Shown in pieces: positions 36,856-46,740 of a DNA stretch of 64,000 bases. The translations under genes and the position numbers were made by a program. The notes beneath the pieces are model-generated. The model saw only the letters and a program-made list of their open reading frames with translations, ran no database searches and was not told where the DNA came from. Every line of letters begins with the position of its first letter. The first letter of the stretch is position 1. The stretch lies in the NCBI RefSeq assembly GCF_910594005.1, contig NC_057832.1, positions 98,467,152 to 98,531,151 on the forward strand. Reading direction: 5' to 3'. This DNA is from Cervus elaphus. Lineage: Eukaryota; Chordata; Mammalia; Artiodactyla; Cervidae.

Positions 36856-37330
36856 TCCTCCCCGCCCCCTCTAGACGCGGGGAGCGGGCCGGGCGAGGGA
36901 GCCGGAGTGAGCGTCAAGTGAGGGGCCGCGCGCAAGTCGCAGGCGTTCGCAGCTATTTTGGTCCGATCGGAGGGAGCGGCCGGGAGGCCGCTGATAGGCT
37001 GGAGCGGCGCGGGGCTGCTGCGGAGTGACTGCGCTGGGGGGGGCCCCCCGCCCCCGCCCCGCACCTTCGGGCTCTGGGTGCGGTGGGCTTTACGGCCCCT
37101 GGAGCCGGAGGCGCGGCAGCCCGCCGCGGGGCTGCTGCTGTTGGCCGGCCTCCCGCCCCGACCGCGTCATCCTCACCCCCGCCGACTGCTGACGGGGCGA
37201 CCTGCCGCTCGGCCCGGGCTGCATTCTCGGAGTTAGGAGCTGCACTGGGGTGGGGGGGCACGCGGGGGCGTCCAGGGCGCTGCTGCACAGATGCCGATTC
37301 GGGCCCCCCGCCTCCCTCGCACATTTCCTC

Positions 37331-38344
37331 ACCTCTCCTCGGCTTTAACTGGGGCTTTAAATGATCTTTTTCTTAATGAGGGTTGCGGGGGAGGCAAACA
37401 GTGGAAGGAAAGACTAAGTGCGGGGAGCTAGGGGAATGACAACCTGGGACAGCACAACCACCAACGGGAAGGATCGAGGTGAACTCCCAGCCACCGCGGC
37501 ACAACCAGTCGTTCATTCATGCAGAGGAGCCCCGGCTTCTCACTCTTGCAGCCCTGCGCCCTTTCCCCTCGCTGCACCCAGAGATTGGAGCGAGTGGGTC
37601 TTAAACCCTCTGCCCCAGGAGCTTCACCAGCTCTTCTTTGTTGCCTGGAGTGCCTGGGAAGAACTGCGTAGCAACCTGCCCATACTTTGGTGAGAGGAGA
37701 TCCCAGGGCATTGGGTGGACCAGTATGGGAGAGGGAACAGAACTTGGTCGGCCTTTTCCCCCTCGAGAAAACGACTGCCCCTTTCTCTGCCTAGTGGGGG
37801 TGGGGCCATCTGTGGCTCAGCCCTGGAAAGCCAGCTGGTAGAATATGGCATTGGTTTAGTGATGCTTACCCCCAGGCGCCTTTCCTTGTGCCCCGCCCCC
37901 CTCTGCCTTGGCAAGCTTGCTTTTCCACCACCTGCACGTGAGCTTTTGCTTAAGAAGAGGAGGTCCTGGATCTCTCAGTTCTCTTGGGTTGTGCCACACC
38001 CTTATCTCAGCATTCTCTGCTGCCCAGTAACCTGAAACCTCTTTAAATATTCCAGGGAATTTTTGACGTCCCTGAATGGAGTGAAAGTAGTTCCATTGTT
38101 GGTAAGTTGGGTTCCCCATTGTTTACCAACATTTTATTATGCATTTGCAGTCAAATAATAACGAGTTAATAGTTAATATGTGACCTAAAATCACATAGTA
38201 AAGTGGGGAGCCAGTCCTTGAACCCTGGCAGAGCTCAGATGTCTAGAACTTGGGTAGTAGAAGTGATTCTCCAGAGTTTTCTTCCAGTCAGTAAGAACTC
38301 AGGTTTCATTCATCTCCTTCAAGAGATATTTACTGGGATGTTTG
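37331..38344. other. Sequence beyond the CpG island, no gene seen
   Basis: GC content drops to the window average. No exon or repeat is recognised. Confidence 0.6.
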
Positions 38345-38560
38345 TCTGCTGGCTAGATGGATGGATCTGTTCTTGTTTAATCTTCCTTTACCCGGTGACA
38401 CAGTTGCCATAGTTGTCTCCATTTTATGGGTGGAGGTACTGAGTTCAGGCAAGCAAATAACATACTCAAGGTCATACACCCAGAAAGCAACAGAGTCAGC
38501 ATCTCAATCCAGTCTTCAAATCCTGAGTTTGGTGTTTTCATCACTGTTAGAAAAATGTTC
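38345..38560 (-). mobile_element. MIR SINE, reverse orientation, diverged
   Basis: TGTCTCCATTTTATGGGTGG, CAAGGTCATACACCCAGAAA and CAATCCAGTCTTCAAATCCT are a reversed MIR core. Confidence 0.55.
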
Positions 38561-38631
38561 AGTATGTTCACTCTGCGTAGAGTTCATGGCAGAGGCAAGG
38601 TGGGGGAACAGTGCATAAAAAACTTCAGTGA

Positions 38632-38760
38632 GGGACTTCCTTGGCAGTCCATTGGTTAAGACTCCTAGCTGCCAATGCAGGGGGTCCCGGTTCCACCCCT
38701 GGGCTGGGAACTAATACCATATACTGTGCAGCACACCCAGAAGATAAAAGGAAAACAAAA
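38632..38760 (+). mobile_element. CHR-2/ART2A-type tRNA-Glu SINE
   Basis: It starts GGGACTTCCTTGGCAGTCCA, continues with a B-box-like GGTTCCACCCC, and ends in an A-rich tail. Cetartiodactyl tRNA-derived SINE, forward orientation, just outside the mariner. Confidence 0.85.
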
Positions 38761-38861
38761 CTTCATTGAAGGGTATATGAGATGTGTGTAGCATGAAGGG
38801 AGAGAGAGGAGGGGCTGAGAAGGTAGATCCTTTATTTAACTTGTTTCAGTCGCAATTACTG

Positions 38862-40123
38862 TTAGGTTGGTGAAAAAATAATTGTGCTTTCAGACCTTGA
38901 ATTTTAAATCATTATAACTAGGTTCAAATACATATTTATTAATCAAGATCGGAATCATTACAATCAAATTTTTACCAACAAGAAATAAATCCGTTTATTC
39001 CTGTAGAGTAAAAATCCATGCTTTGGGATTCGATGAACTCTTGGAAAGTATTTTCTGCCTCCTGCTGGTTGTGGAAGCGTTTTCCCTGCAAAAAGTTGTC
39101 AGGATGCCTAAAGAAGTGGTCGTTGATTGTCGAGAGGTTAGGTGAATATGGTGGATAAGGCAAAAACTTCATAGTCCACTTCATTCAACTTTTGAAGCGA
39201 TGGTTGTGCTACATGAGGTTGGGTGTTGTCATGGAGAACTGAACCCTTTCTGTTGACCAATACCGGTTGCAGGCATTGTAGTTTTCAGTGCATCTCATCC
39301 ATCTGCTGAGCGTATTTTCCAGGTGTAATGGTTTCACCAGGATTCAGAAAGCTGTAGTGGATCACACTGGCAGCAGACCACCAAACAGTAACCATGACCT
39401 TTTTTTTGATGCAAATTTGGAGCGCTTCTCAGTTCAACCACTGAGCTGATCGTCACCACTTACCGCGTAAAATCCACTTTTTGTCATACAGCCTAATCTG
39501 AGAAGTCGTTTGTATTGTTGCATACGATAAGAGATGACACTTCAAACCCACGGTTGTTTTGATTTGTGGTCAGCTGGTGAGGCAGCCATTTACAGAGCTT
39601 TTCCATCTTTCCAATTTGCTTCAAATGCATGTGAAGCATTCTGCATTCTACTGACTGTAGAATGGTCAATGTTGAGTTCTTCGGCAACTTTTGTGTAGTT
39701 GTAAAAGGATCAGCTTCCATGATCCTCTCAGTTGGTCATCCTTTTCCGAAGGCTGGCCACTGCACTCATCTTCAAGGCTCTTATATCCCTTGCAAAACGT
39801 CTTGAACCACCACTGCACTGTACATTCATTAGCAGTTCCTGGGCCAGTTGCATTGTTGATGTTGTGAGTTGTCTCCACTGCTTTATGACCCATTTTGAAC
39901 TCGAACAAGAAAATGGCTTGAATTTGCTTTTTGTCTGACATCATTTCCCTAGTCTAAAATAAATATAAAATAACAGCAAGTAGTAACTCATCAGCAGAAA
40001 AAAAAATAATAAAGCGAGAAATGCACATTAAAATGATGTATAACATACATTTATTTAAGAATATATTCCAATAACAGCAAAATTCAATAATGCAAAACTG
40101 CAATTACTTTTGCACCAACCTAA
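38862..40123 (-). mobile_element. Nearly full-length mariner (Hsmar1-like) DNA transposon, inactive
   Basis: The left end starts TTAGGTTGGTG and the right end finishes CACCAACCTAA, forming mariner-type terminal inverted repeats 1262 bp apart. This is close to the usual 1.3 kb of Hsmar1-type elements. The minus strand between them carries a broken transposase gene. Neither end shows the expected TA target duplication: TG lies next to both ends. The left flank also holds a short GCAATTACT block resembling an internal end sequence. Confidence 0.93.
38969..39944 (-). pseudogene. Mariner transposase pseudogene
   Basis: Three minus-strand pieces in different frames match the mariner (D,D34D) transposase. 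The N-terminal DNA-binding part (39666-39944) shows KKQIQAIFLFEFKMG and VQWWFKTFCKG. A central piece (39493-39720) shows LKQIGKMEKLCKW. A C-terminal piece (38972-39184) shows NFLQGKRFHNQQEAE. Between them a YDKKWIL block near 39465-39490 keeps the first catalytic Asp, and an LHDN block near 39225 keeps the second. In the C-terminal YSPNLSTINDHFF block the third catalytic Asp aligns with Asn. Frameshifts, stops and the lost Asp make it dead. The coding span is about 50 bp shorter than a full 340-residue gene. Confidence 0.9.
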
Positions 40124-40222
40124 TGATCAAAGAAATGGAGATTAGTTCCATCTGGGTTGTTAGTAGCTCTGTTTGCTCTCTTAACTAAGCCCCATTTGCA
40201 CATCATCAGCTTCAAGCAGGAC

Positions 40223-40440
40223 GTGCGTGTGTGAATGGTAAGTCGCTTCAGTCGTGTCCAACTCTGTGCAACACTATGGACTGTAGCCTGCCAGGCTCTT
40301 CTGTCTGTAGGATTCTCCAGGCAAAAAAACTGGAGTGGGTTGCCATGCCCTCTTCTAAGGGATCTTCCCAATTCAGGAGCAAACCTGCTACTCCTGCATT
40401 GGCAGCAGGTTCCCTACCACTAGTGCCACCTGGGAAGCCC
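40223..40440 (-). mobile_element. Bov-tA SINE, reverse orientation
   Basis: The reverse complement gives GGGCTTCCCAGGTGGCACTA at the head and the BovA body (CATAGTGTTGCACAGAGTTG area) at the tail. About 100 bp beyond the mariner. Confidence 0.92.
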
Positions 40441-41214
40441 TCAAGCTGGGCACTCCCGTCTTACTCACAGCTGTGAATCTAGCCTGTCAGGAATCCACGG
40501 AGGAGAATCAGAAATCTACTATTGAGAAGTTCCTTTTTTTGCCACAGCTGGCACTGAGCTGGTAGAGTTCCAGAGGAGACCCTAGCCCCAGGTCTGGATG
40601 GTCCACTGGAATACGGCTGCTCCTGCTCGAGAAAAGAGGAGCCTGCCTGGCTGATCTGAGCAAATTCAGGCCCCATGTGTTCAGCACCAGGCCCAGCAAA
40701 TGTTGTGGAGGTGGATGGAAGGGTAGGATCAAACCAATGCTTAGTAATGAGGCAGTCTCCTGGTAAATATTTGTGAGTGATATTGATGAGTATGCCCAAG
40801 CTTCTTGCAGCCCACGGAGTTCTAGATAGGATGGCTTTGCCCTTTGTAGGCCAGTGAGACTAAGGGAGTGTCTTGGAAACTATCCACTGGACCAGGGAGG
40901 CTGTGGGGCCACGGCAGCACACACAGCCCCTTTGAACAGAAAGTGACACTGGAACCTCGAATCCTGTCCCTCGAGTATCATCTAGCCATCTGTCTGTTGC
41001 TCCTCACAGTCCCTGATTCTGACTGCTTCCTTGATTTGGAGTGGTGCCATCAGGGAATAAGAAGAGGAAGACTTACACTTGGAGATGAGAGAAGAAGAAC
41101 TCCTGTGCTAAGAGTGTTTTCACTGGTGGTTTCCTACAGAGAGACTGCTGTGATAGAGCTGAAGAAGCCAGTCAGTGATCGGGCCAGGCTGTGTCAGCAG
41201 CTGGGTACCTGCAC

Positions 41215-41375
41215 GAAGAGTAGGACAGCTGAGTTCTAGTCCCCTTTCTGCCACTGATTAGACGTGTGACAAATCTTAACAGAGGTCTAAACCTTAGTTT
41301 CTTCATTTCTAGAATTAAAGCAATGGACTAGAAAATTCCTTCCAGCTCTCATAGTCCATGATTCCTAGCCTTCCC
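41215..41375 (+). mobile_element. MIR SINE, diverged
   Basis: GACAGCTGAGTTCTAGTCCC, GCCACTGATTAGACGTGTGA and CTAAACCTTAGTTTCTTCAT follow the MIR core. Confidence 0.6.
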
Positions 41376-41544
41376 CAGATATGAAGCTTTGTGAAGAAGG
41401 TTGATCCTTTGGGATTGTAGCCAAGTTTTGGATATGCGCCATGAAGTTGAGAAGCAGATGATTTCTTCAGTTGAATCTAAGAGATCCACAGTGCCAAAGC
41501 AGAGATCCAAAGCAGAGCAGACTGTATTTTCCCAGCTACTAAAA

Positions 41545-41715
41545 AGACTCATAGGTCACTGAGTATTAAAGCTAAAAAGGATCTTGGAGATCATCTGGAC
41601 TTAACCTCTCATTTAACAGATGTTATTAATGGAGTTCAGAGAGGCATAGTGACTTAGCTAGAGCCACACAACTAATTAATATCAGAGCCTGTGTCAATTC
41701 TGAGCTCAGCCCTTC
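41545..41715 (-). repeat. Ancient CORE-SINE/MIR-like repeat, reverse orientation
   Basis: AGGATCTTGGAGATCATCTG, ACCTCTCATTTAACAGATGT and AGCCACACAACTAATTAATA fit a common old SINE whose subfamily I do not assign. The same family recurs at 53585-53705. Confidence 0.5.
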
Positions 41716-41881
41716 AGTCAAGATGGCAGTGTGTGGCTAATTGGCGTTTAAACCAGGGGCTTGAAGACACTTGCTAATGCCTGTCTTCTGTGCTTTTGTA
41801 TGCAGGTACTCTCATACTTCTCTGGGCGGGGCTAACCATGGTCTTCCACAGAGCCATTCTGAATGACTTTGGACCCCTAAT

Positions 41882-41942
41882 AAAAACCACTACAATACTG
41901 TAATGAGCCTCCAACAAATAAAAATAAATGGAAAAAAAAAAG
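41882..41942 (+). mobile_element. L1 (L1-BT type) 3' tail fragment
   Basis: The AACCACTACAATACTGTAAT block followed by GAGCCTCCAAC and an A-rich tail matches the terminal 3' UTR of ruminant L1, the same sequence present in reverse at 63538. Only about 60 bp remain. Confidence 0.65.
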
Positions 41943-41995
41943 AAGTGGAGGAAATGGTCATCCAGGGGACTGGCTCTTAGGGGACCTGGGATACT

Positions 41996-42205
41996 TGCAC
42001 GCATGCTCAGTCGTGACTGACTCTCTGCCACCCCATGGACTGCAGCCTGCTAGGCTCCTCGGTGCATAGAATTTCCCCAGCAAGAATACTGAAGTGGGTT
42101 GTCATTTGCTTCTCCGGGGCATCTTCCCCACCCAGGCAGGGTTCAGTGCATCTTTTGCATCAGCAGGCGCAGATTCTTTACCACTAACCCCCCTGAGAAG
42201 CCCCC
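41996..42205 (-). mobile_element. Bov-tA SINE, reverse orientation, diverged
   Basis: On the plus strand it reads GCATGCTCAGTCGTGACTGA, then CCATGGACTGCAGCCTGCTA, and ends near CTTTACCACTAACCC with the GAGAAGCCCC head. Confidence 0.88.
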
Positions 42206-43374
42206 CAGGATAATTGAGCTCCTGTAAAGCCCACAGTAGACCACTCCCCAGCCTGACCTGCATCCCAGAGGCATTATCCTCAGCAGCCACTAGATGTCCA
42301 TGCCTCGCAGGGTTTGCCAGGAGTGAGCAGGGTACTATCTTGCCTCCAGGAGGCTTTGGGGCCCCTTAAGGTAGGTCCTTCCGTGGCAGGAAGATCACAT
42401 GTGTACACCCTGCACCTCTGGCTCCTGTTTGCAATACTGTCAGGCTGCCAAGCCCTACTCAAGCACCTTGTCTATTTTTATACATTTTATGCTGCCATTT
42501 TAACTAAGAAAAGAAAAAGCCCACAGAAGGAAAAGGGATTTGGAAAACAGGAGGAAAGAAAAATATGGAAGTTGACCTTCACAAAGGGAAAGACACCAGT
42601 TGATTGGTGAATTAGTGACAAGACATAAGAAATGGTCTGTAAGGACACAGTCACCTTCTTCTCCCTAAGGCAACAAACGTGTGTTTGTCTGTGTTTGCAT
42701 CTTTCTCTCACTTCCACCAACCTGCACAGATATCCCTCAAGAATCAGTGGGTCATGAAGTTTCTGTTTAATGGGTAAAGTCACCATTACAAAAAAGTAAG
42801 ATTGTTTTTCTTGCCTGTGATCCTGTAGTGAGCCCATGGCCATGCCGTTACTACCCAGAATCATAAAGGGAATGGGTTTTATTCCTTGAGCCTGATGCTT
42901 CAAGGTGACACAACTGTTCTAGAATTACCCACTCTTCCCAGTGCCCTCAAAATCCACTGTCCCTTTCCCCCAAGAACTGTGTAGAAGGATGTAGGAAGAA
43001 AATGGACAAGAAAGCTTCTTCTGGCAGGTCCCAGATTTCTGCGATTTGCAGAAAGCTTTAGAGAAGACAAGATGCTTCATAAGAATGGCAAAGAGCATGG
43101 AACGCCTCTTCCTCTTCTCTGAGGCTAGTTTCCTAGGACTTAGCATTTCTTTTTGGGCTGCCAGGTCTGAGGGAAGGGAGAAACCTCCCAATGCCCTCAC
43201 TACTGCCTCTTGTGGAATAGATAGTTTGTGCCCATTCTAACTGCCATCAGTGTGGCCAGACAGCCCGGACAGGACCAGCCAAAAGCCTTGGAAATGTACT
43301 CTTGAGGTGCACTAGCCTGTTATAAGCCCTGTGGTTTATCCTTCCCTTTAATTGCCTTCGTGTGGCAATGACAG
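42206..43374. other. Non-coding unique sequence
   Basis: A 138-codon minus-strand frame at 42487-42903 has no recognisable domain and is probably chance. Confidence 0.55.
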
Positions 43375-43530
43375 CAATGATGTTGACGGTACCATTGCCC
43401 AGAGCGTTGGTTGTTTTCCATGTTGATCATCACAACAGCTCTGCAATGGAGGTACCATTAGATTCCCCATTTTGCAGATGAATTTAGGAAGTTTTCTCAG
43501 AATTGCAGAACTAGTAAGTAACTTTATTCC
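43375..43530 (-). mobile_element. MIR SINE, reverse orientation, ending in a 16-bp repeat
   Basis: ATCACAACAGCTCTGCAATG and TTAGATTCCCCATTTTGCAG mark the reversed core. It ends in CTAGTAAGTAACTTTA, which is repeated exactly at 43511-43526 and 43530-43545. Confidence 0.55.
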
Positions 43531-43536
43531 TAGTAA

Positions 43537-44005
43537 GTAACTTTAAGGCTGACATAACAAATTACCACATATTTGGTGGTTTAGAACATCAGAAATTTAT
43601 TCTCTCACAGTTCTGGAGGCTAAAAGTGCAAAATCTGGGAGGGCCAGCCTCCCTTCAGTGGGCCTAGGGGGGAATCTGTGCCTGGCTTTTTGTCTGTTCC
43701 AGCCCCAGTGACCGTCCTATTCCTTGATTTGTGGCTGTATCACGTCCATCTCCTTGGTCATGTTGACTGCTCCTCTCCTGTCTGCCTCCTCTGACTTACA
43801 GGGACACTTGCCACTGAATTTGGGGCCCACCTGGACAAGCAAGGGTGGTGTCATTGCAAGAGCTTTAACTTAATCGCATCTGCAAAGACCCTTAGCCTAA
43901 TTGCATCCGCAAAGACCCTTCTTTCACATTGGGTAGCATTTACAGGTTTTGGATTTGGGACATGGGCATTATCTCTCTGGGGTTCATTCAGCTGACTGCA
44001 GTTAC
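43537..44005 (+). repeat. Ancient interspersed repeat (unassigned), with internal 27-bp duplication
   Basis: The block AGAAATTTATTCTCTCACAG followed by TTCTGGAGGCTAAAAGTGCA and, 270 bp later, GAGCTTTAACTTAATCGCAT matches a common old mammalian repeat whose family I do not name with confidence. At 43865-43891 and 43892-43918 a 27-bp unit is repeated in tandem with four mismatches. Confidence 0.55.
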
Positions 44006-44734
44006 AGAGTCTGGTTTCAATCTCAAATCTATTCAGCATTCAAATTTTAAACCACTGTGATAATGTGATGTGCCACTTAGGAAGAGAAGGGGGAAGGTAT
44101 ATCTTAACCACCAGCAGGTAAGTCCTCTGTGTTCCCTGTGCTTGTGAAGGGGAAAGGAGAGCAGCCAACTATGGGTGATGTAGCCACTGGGCTTCCCATT
44201 GGAAAGGGAGCAGATTCCCTTAGTGCAACAGGAATTATCATGTGGACCAAGAGGAGGGGGCAGGTAGACCAGAGAAACTCACGAAATCTGCCTTGATTCC
44301 TCTTTGTAATACTTTTCTCACTCTTTATATGGCCTATTGGTTTTTATCCCAAAGATCTTAGAACATCTAAGCATTTACCAGTAGTATTAGAAGTTACCAC
44401 TTGGCACTGCTACAAAATTTGGCTCAACTGTGGCTAAGTCACAGAAATGTTGAGTTTCACACTCATTGGAAGTTTAAGAAAAACCTAAAGATCAGAGCCC
44501 AGCAGATGTAAATGCAGATGTGGGAGTGAGAGTTATGAGTAAATGGCATTTCAAGTATCTCCAGCACAAATTGGATCCTTAACCAAGAGTCCATGCCTGC
44601 AGTTACACACAAATACACAATGGTTTTATAAATTTTCAATTTATTCATGTTTTGGTTGGTGAAAGCCCAAACACTTTATTTCCCCCAACTGAGTCCTAGA
44701 AAATATGTTAAATGAAAAAGGGAGAGAGAGGGAG

Positions 44735-44772
44735 TGAATGAATAAATGCATGTATGCATGCATACATACTGC
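44735..44772. repeat. Degenerate ATGA/ATGC tetranucleotide repeat
   Basis: GAATGAATAAATGCATGTAT followed by GCATGCATACATAC is a decayed tetranucleotide repeat. Confidence 0.7.
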
Positions 44773-44794
44773 TGGGTGTTTTACTGTAGTGGAG

Positions 44795-44985
44795 GTTATG
44801 AAAGTATTCTGGAATCAGAGAAACCTGGGTTCAAATCATGGTTCTGTTTGTCCACTTTGTATATGCTGTGTATATGAGTCACTTCTTTAAGCTTCAGATT
44901 CTGCATGTGTATAGTGGGATTGACAAATGTACTTAATTTTGTGGTATTATCTAACCAGAATCAAGTAAGGAAAATCCATCAGTCT
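44795..44985 (+). mobile_element. MIR SINE, diverged
   Basis: GAATCAGAGAAACCTGGGTT, GTATATGAGTCACTTCTTTA and TGCATGTGTATAGTGGGATT align with the MIR core. Confidence 0.6.
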
Positions 44986-45339
44986 TAGCTAATAGTAATA
45001 GTAGTAGTAGTAGCATTAAAAATAAGGAAACTAGTATAGAAGGGAAATATTTGTAACCACTATCAGTTCTGAGAGAATCCTTTTTTTTTCCTTTCATTTT
45101 TTCCTCTCTGCTTTTGGTATTACCTCTAATTTAGGCCTTTCAGTTCTTCATTTAAGATATCAGGTGTATTACACTGTTTGTTTTTAACAGTTTTGAGATA
45201 ATTTTAGACTTAGAGACAGGTTAAACATACTCAAATTATAGGTTGTGGTCTTCACCCAGCTTCCTCTTATGTCAACATTTTATATCACAGAATATTTACT
45301 CAAAACTAGAAGTTAAAGTGTTCAAGACATAGATTTTTC

Positions 45340-46125
45340 CCTCTTTCCCTCTAAGTCTATTCTCTGCAGCCACCTAAACAATCTCTGTGACACTATCAGA
45401 TTATGTTTCTGATTTGCTTGGAATGCTCCAGTGTTCTTCCCCCTCATAACTCAAATAAAAACCAAGGGACTTCCCTGGCGGTCCAGTGGTTACGACTCCT
45501 CACTCCCCATGCAGGGGCCTTGGATTCAATTCCTGGTCAGTGAACTAAGATCCCGCATGCCACGTGGGCCAGAAACAAAAAAGAGGGAGACACACATGCC
45601 ACAAACGTACACACACACGAACGGTGCGCCGTGGATCACAGGCCCTCAGCCACTGTGCCTCGGCTGTTTCCGCGCTCTCACGTTTCATCATCTTTCTGTT
45701 CGACCCCTGCCCTTCAGCTGTGCTGCTCTTGTTTCTTTTGGAATACTCTGAGCTGGTTCTCCCCTTTAGGAGGGAGAGTTAGGAGCAAATGGCTTTTCAG
45801 GTATCTCCAGCACAAATTGGATCCTTACCAAGAGCCCATGCCTGCAGTTATACACAAATATAACTGTTCTGTTCTGTCTGGAATGTTCCCCCACATCTTC
45901 AGGTGGTCAGCTTCTTCTTGAGCAGGTCTCTTGAGACTTTCCATGACTACCCTGTCTTTAGACTACTTTAGGAGCCCCACCAATCATAGTCACATCCCTG
46001 GATTTTACTCTCTTATTTGATATACCATTATCTGAAATTATCTTGTTTACTTGCACATGCCACAAAAGCAGAGAACTTCTCCATCTTGTTCCCAACACCT
46101 CGATCATAGTGGGGAATTAATTATT
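45340..46125 (+). mobile_element. L2 LINE 3' region split by two insertions
   Basis: L2-like sequence before 45466 and after 45862 (CTGGAATGTTCCCCCACATC, GAGCAGGTCTCTTGAGACTT, CACAAAAGCAGAGAACTTCT) is interrupted first by a CHR-2 SINE (45466-45585). It is interrupted again by a 90-bp segment (45772-45861) duplicated from, or shared with, 44526-44619. Confidence 0.5.
45466..45585 (+). mobile_element. CHR-2/ART2A-type tRNA-Glu SINE
   Basis: It starts GGGACTTCCCTGGCGGTCCA, has a GATTCAATTCC B-box region, and ends in the GATCCCGCATGCCACG block plus an A-rich tail. It is inserted into an older L2-like stretch. Confidence 0.88.
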
Positions 46126-46379
46126 TCAGAAGGAAGAGGACTATTTTTTGGCCCTGGTGAATAGGAGTTCAGGCCTCTCTAATGGTGTATCAGAAACCCT
46201 AACCCTCCTCCATAATTCTTTGAAAAGATAGGTGTGAAACGACCAGTTTTTGTTTGTTTGTTTGTTTTAATAATGGGAAGTTTAAGGAAGATCCTAATGA
46301 CCTTAAGGTTTCACCAGCCCTCAGTTTTTAAAATTCATAGCCCCTTGATGACTGATGAGCAGGAGTTTTATGGAAGCAT

Positions 46380-46740
46380 CATCGAGGCTCACGGGCTCTT
46401 GGCAGTTGTGGGTATGTGAAGCGTGAGCAGAAGCGTGAGTGTAGGTACACAAATACGCTTCTTTGTGCTGGTGGACGCATGTGCCTGTCATTTTCAAATT
46501 TGCTAAAGTGCATTTTCTCCAAAGGGAGTGAGGGCTGTTGGGCCTGAAATAGGGAACACCAGGACCGTAAGATCAAATGCTTTGAAAGTGGCTGTGCCAA
46601 CGCTTTTTGCTAATTAAAGAATGTTAGGACAATCACCACGAGCAGCAGTAAAGGGCGCCCCATTACCTCGCTTTATGGAGAGTCGGGTAAATTTAAAGGC
46701 AGCTATAAATATCCCACTGAGCGCCAGAGCAGTCAGTGGG
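46380..46740. promoter_or_regulatory. Repeat-free AT/GC-mixed block, candidate noncoding element
   Basis: No repeat is recognised. It includes a TTGCTAATTAAAG homeodomain-type site and CAGCTATAAATATCCC. The only support is the absence of repeats and the clustered sites. Confidence 0.2.

Larger units (their letters stand above)
35520..37330 (-). promoter_or_regulatory. LRRC4: CpG island / presumed LRRC4 promoter and first exon
   Basis: CpG density and GC content rise sharply from about 35520 to 37330 and fall off on both sides. The island lies directly upstream of LRRC4 on its own strand and contains many GC boxes, short CGG/CTG repeats (for example near 35877 and 36362) and long G-runs. The transcription start must lie above 35425, the predicted end of exon 1, but I see no TATA box that fixes it. 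A divergent plus-strand transcript from the same island is possible but nothing shows one. Long open frames here are GC-rich by-products. Confidence 0.8.
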
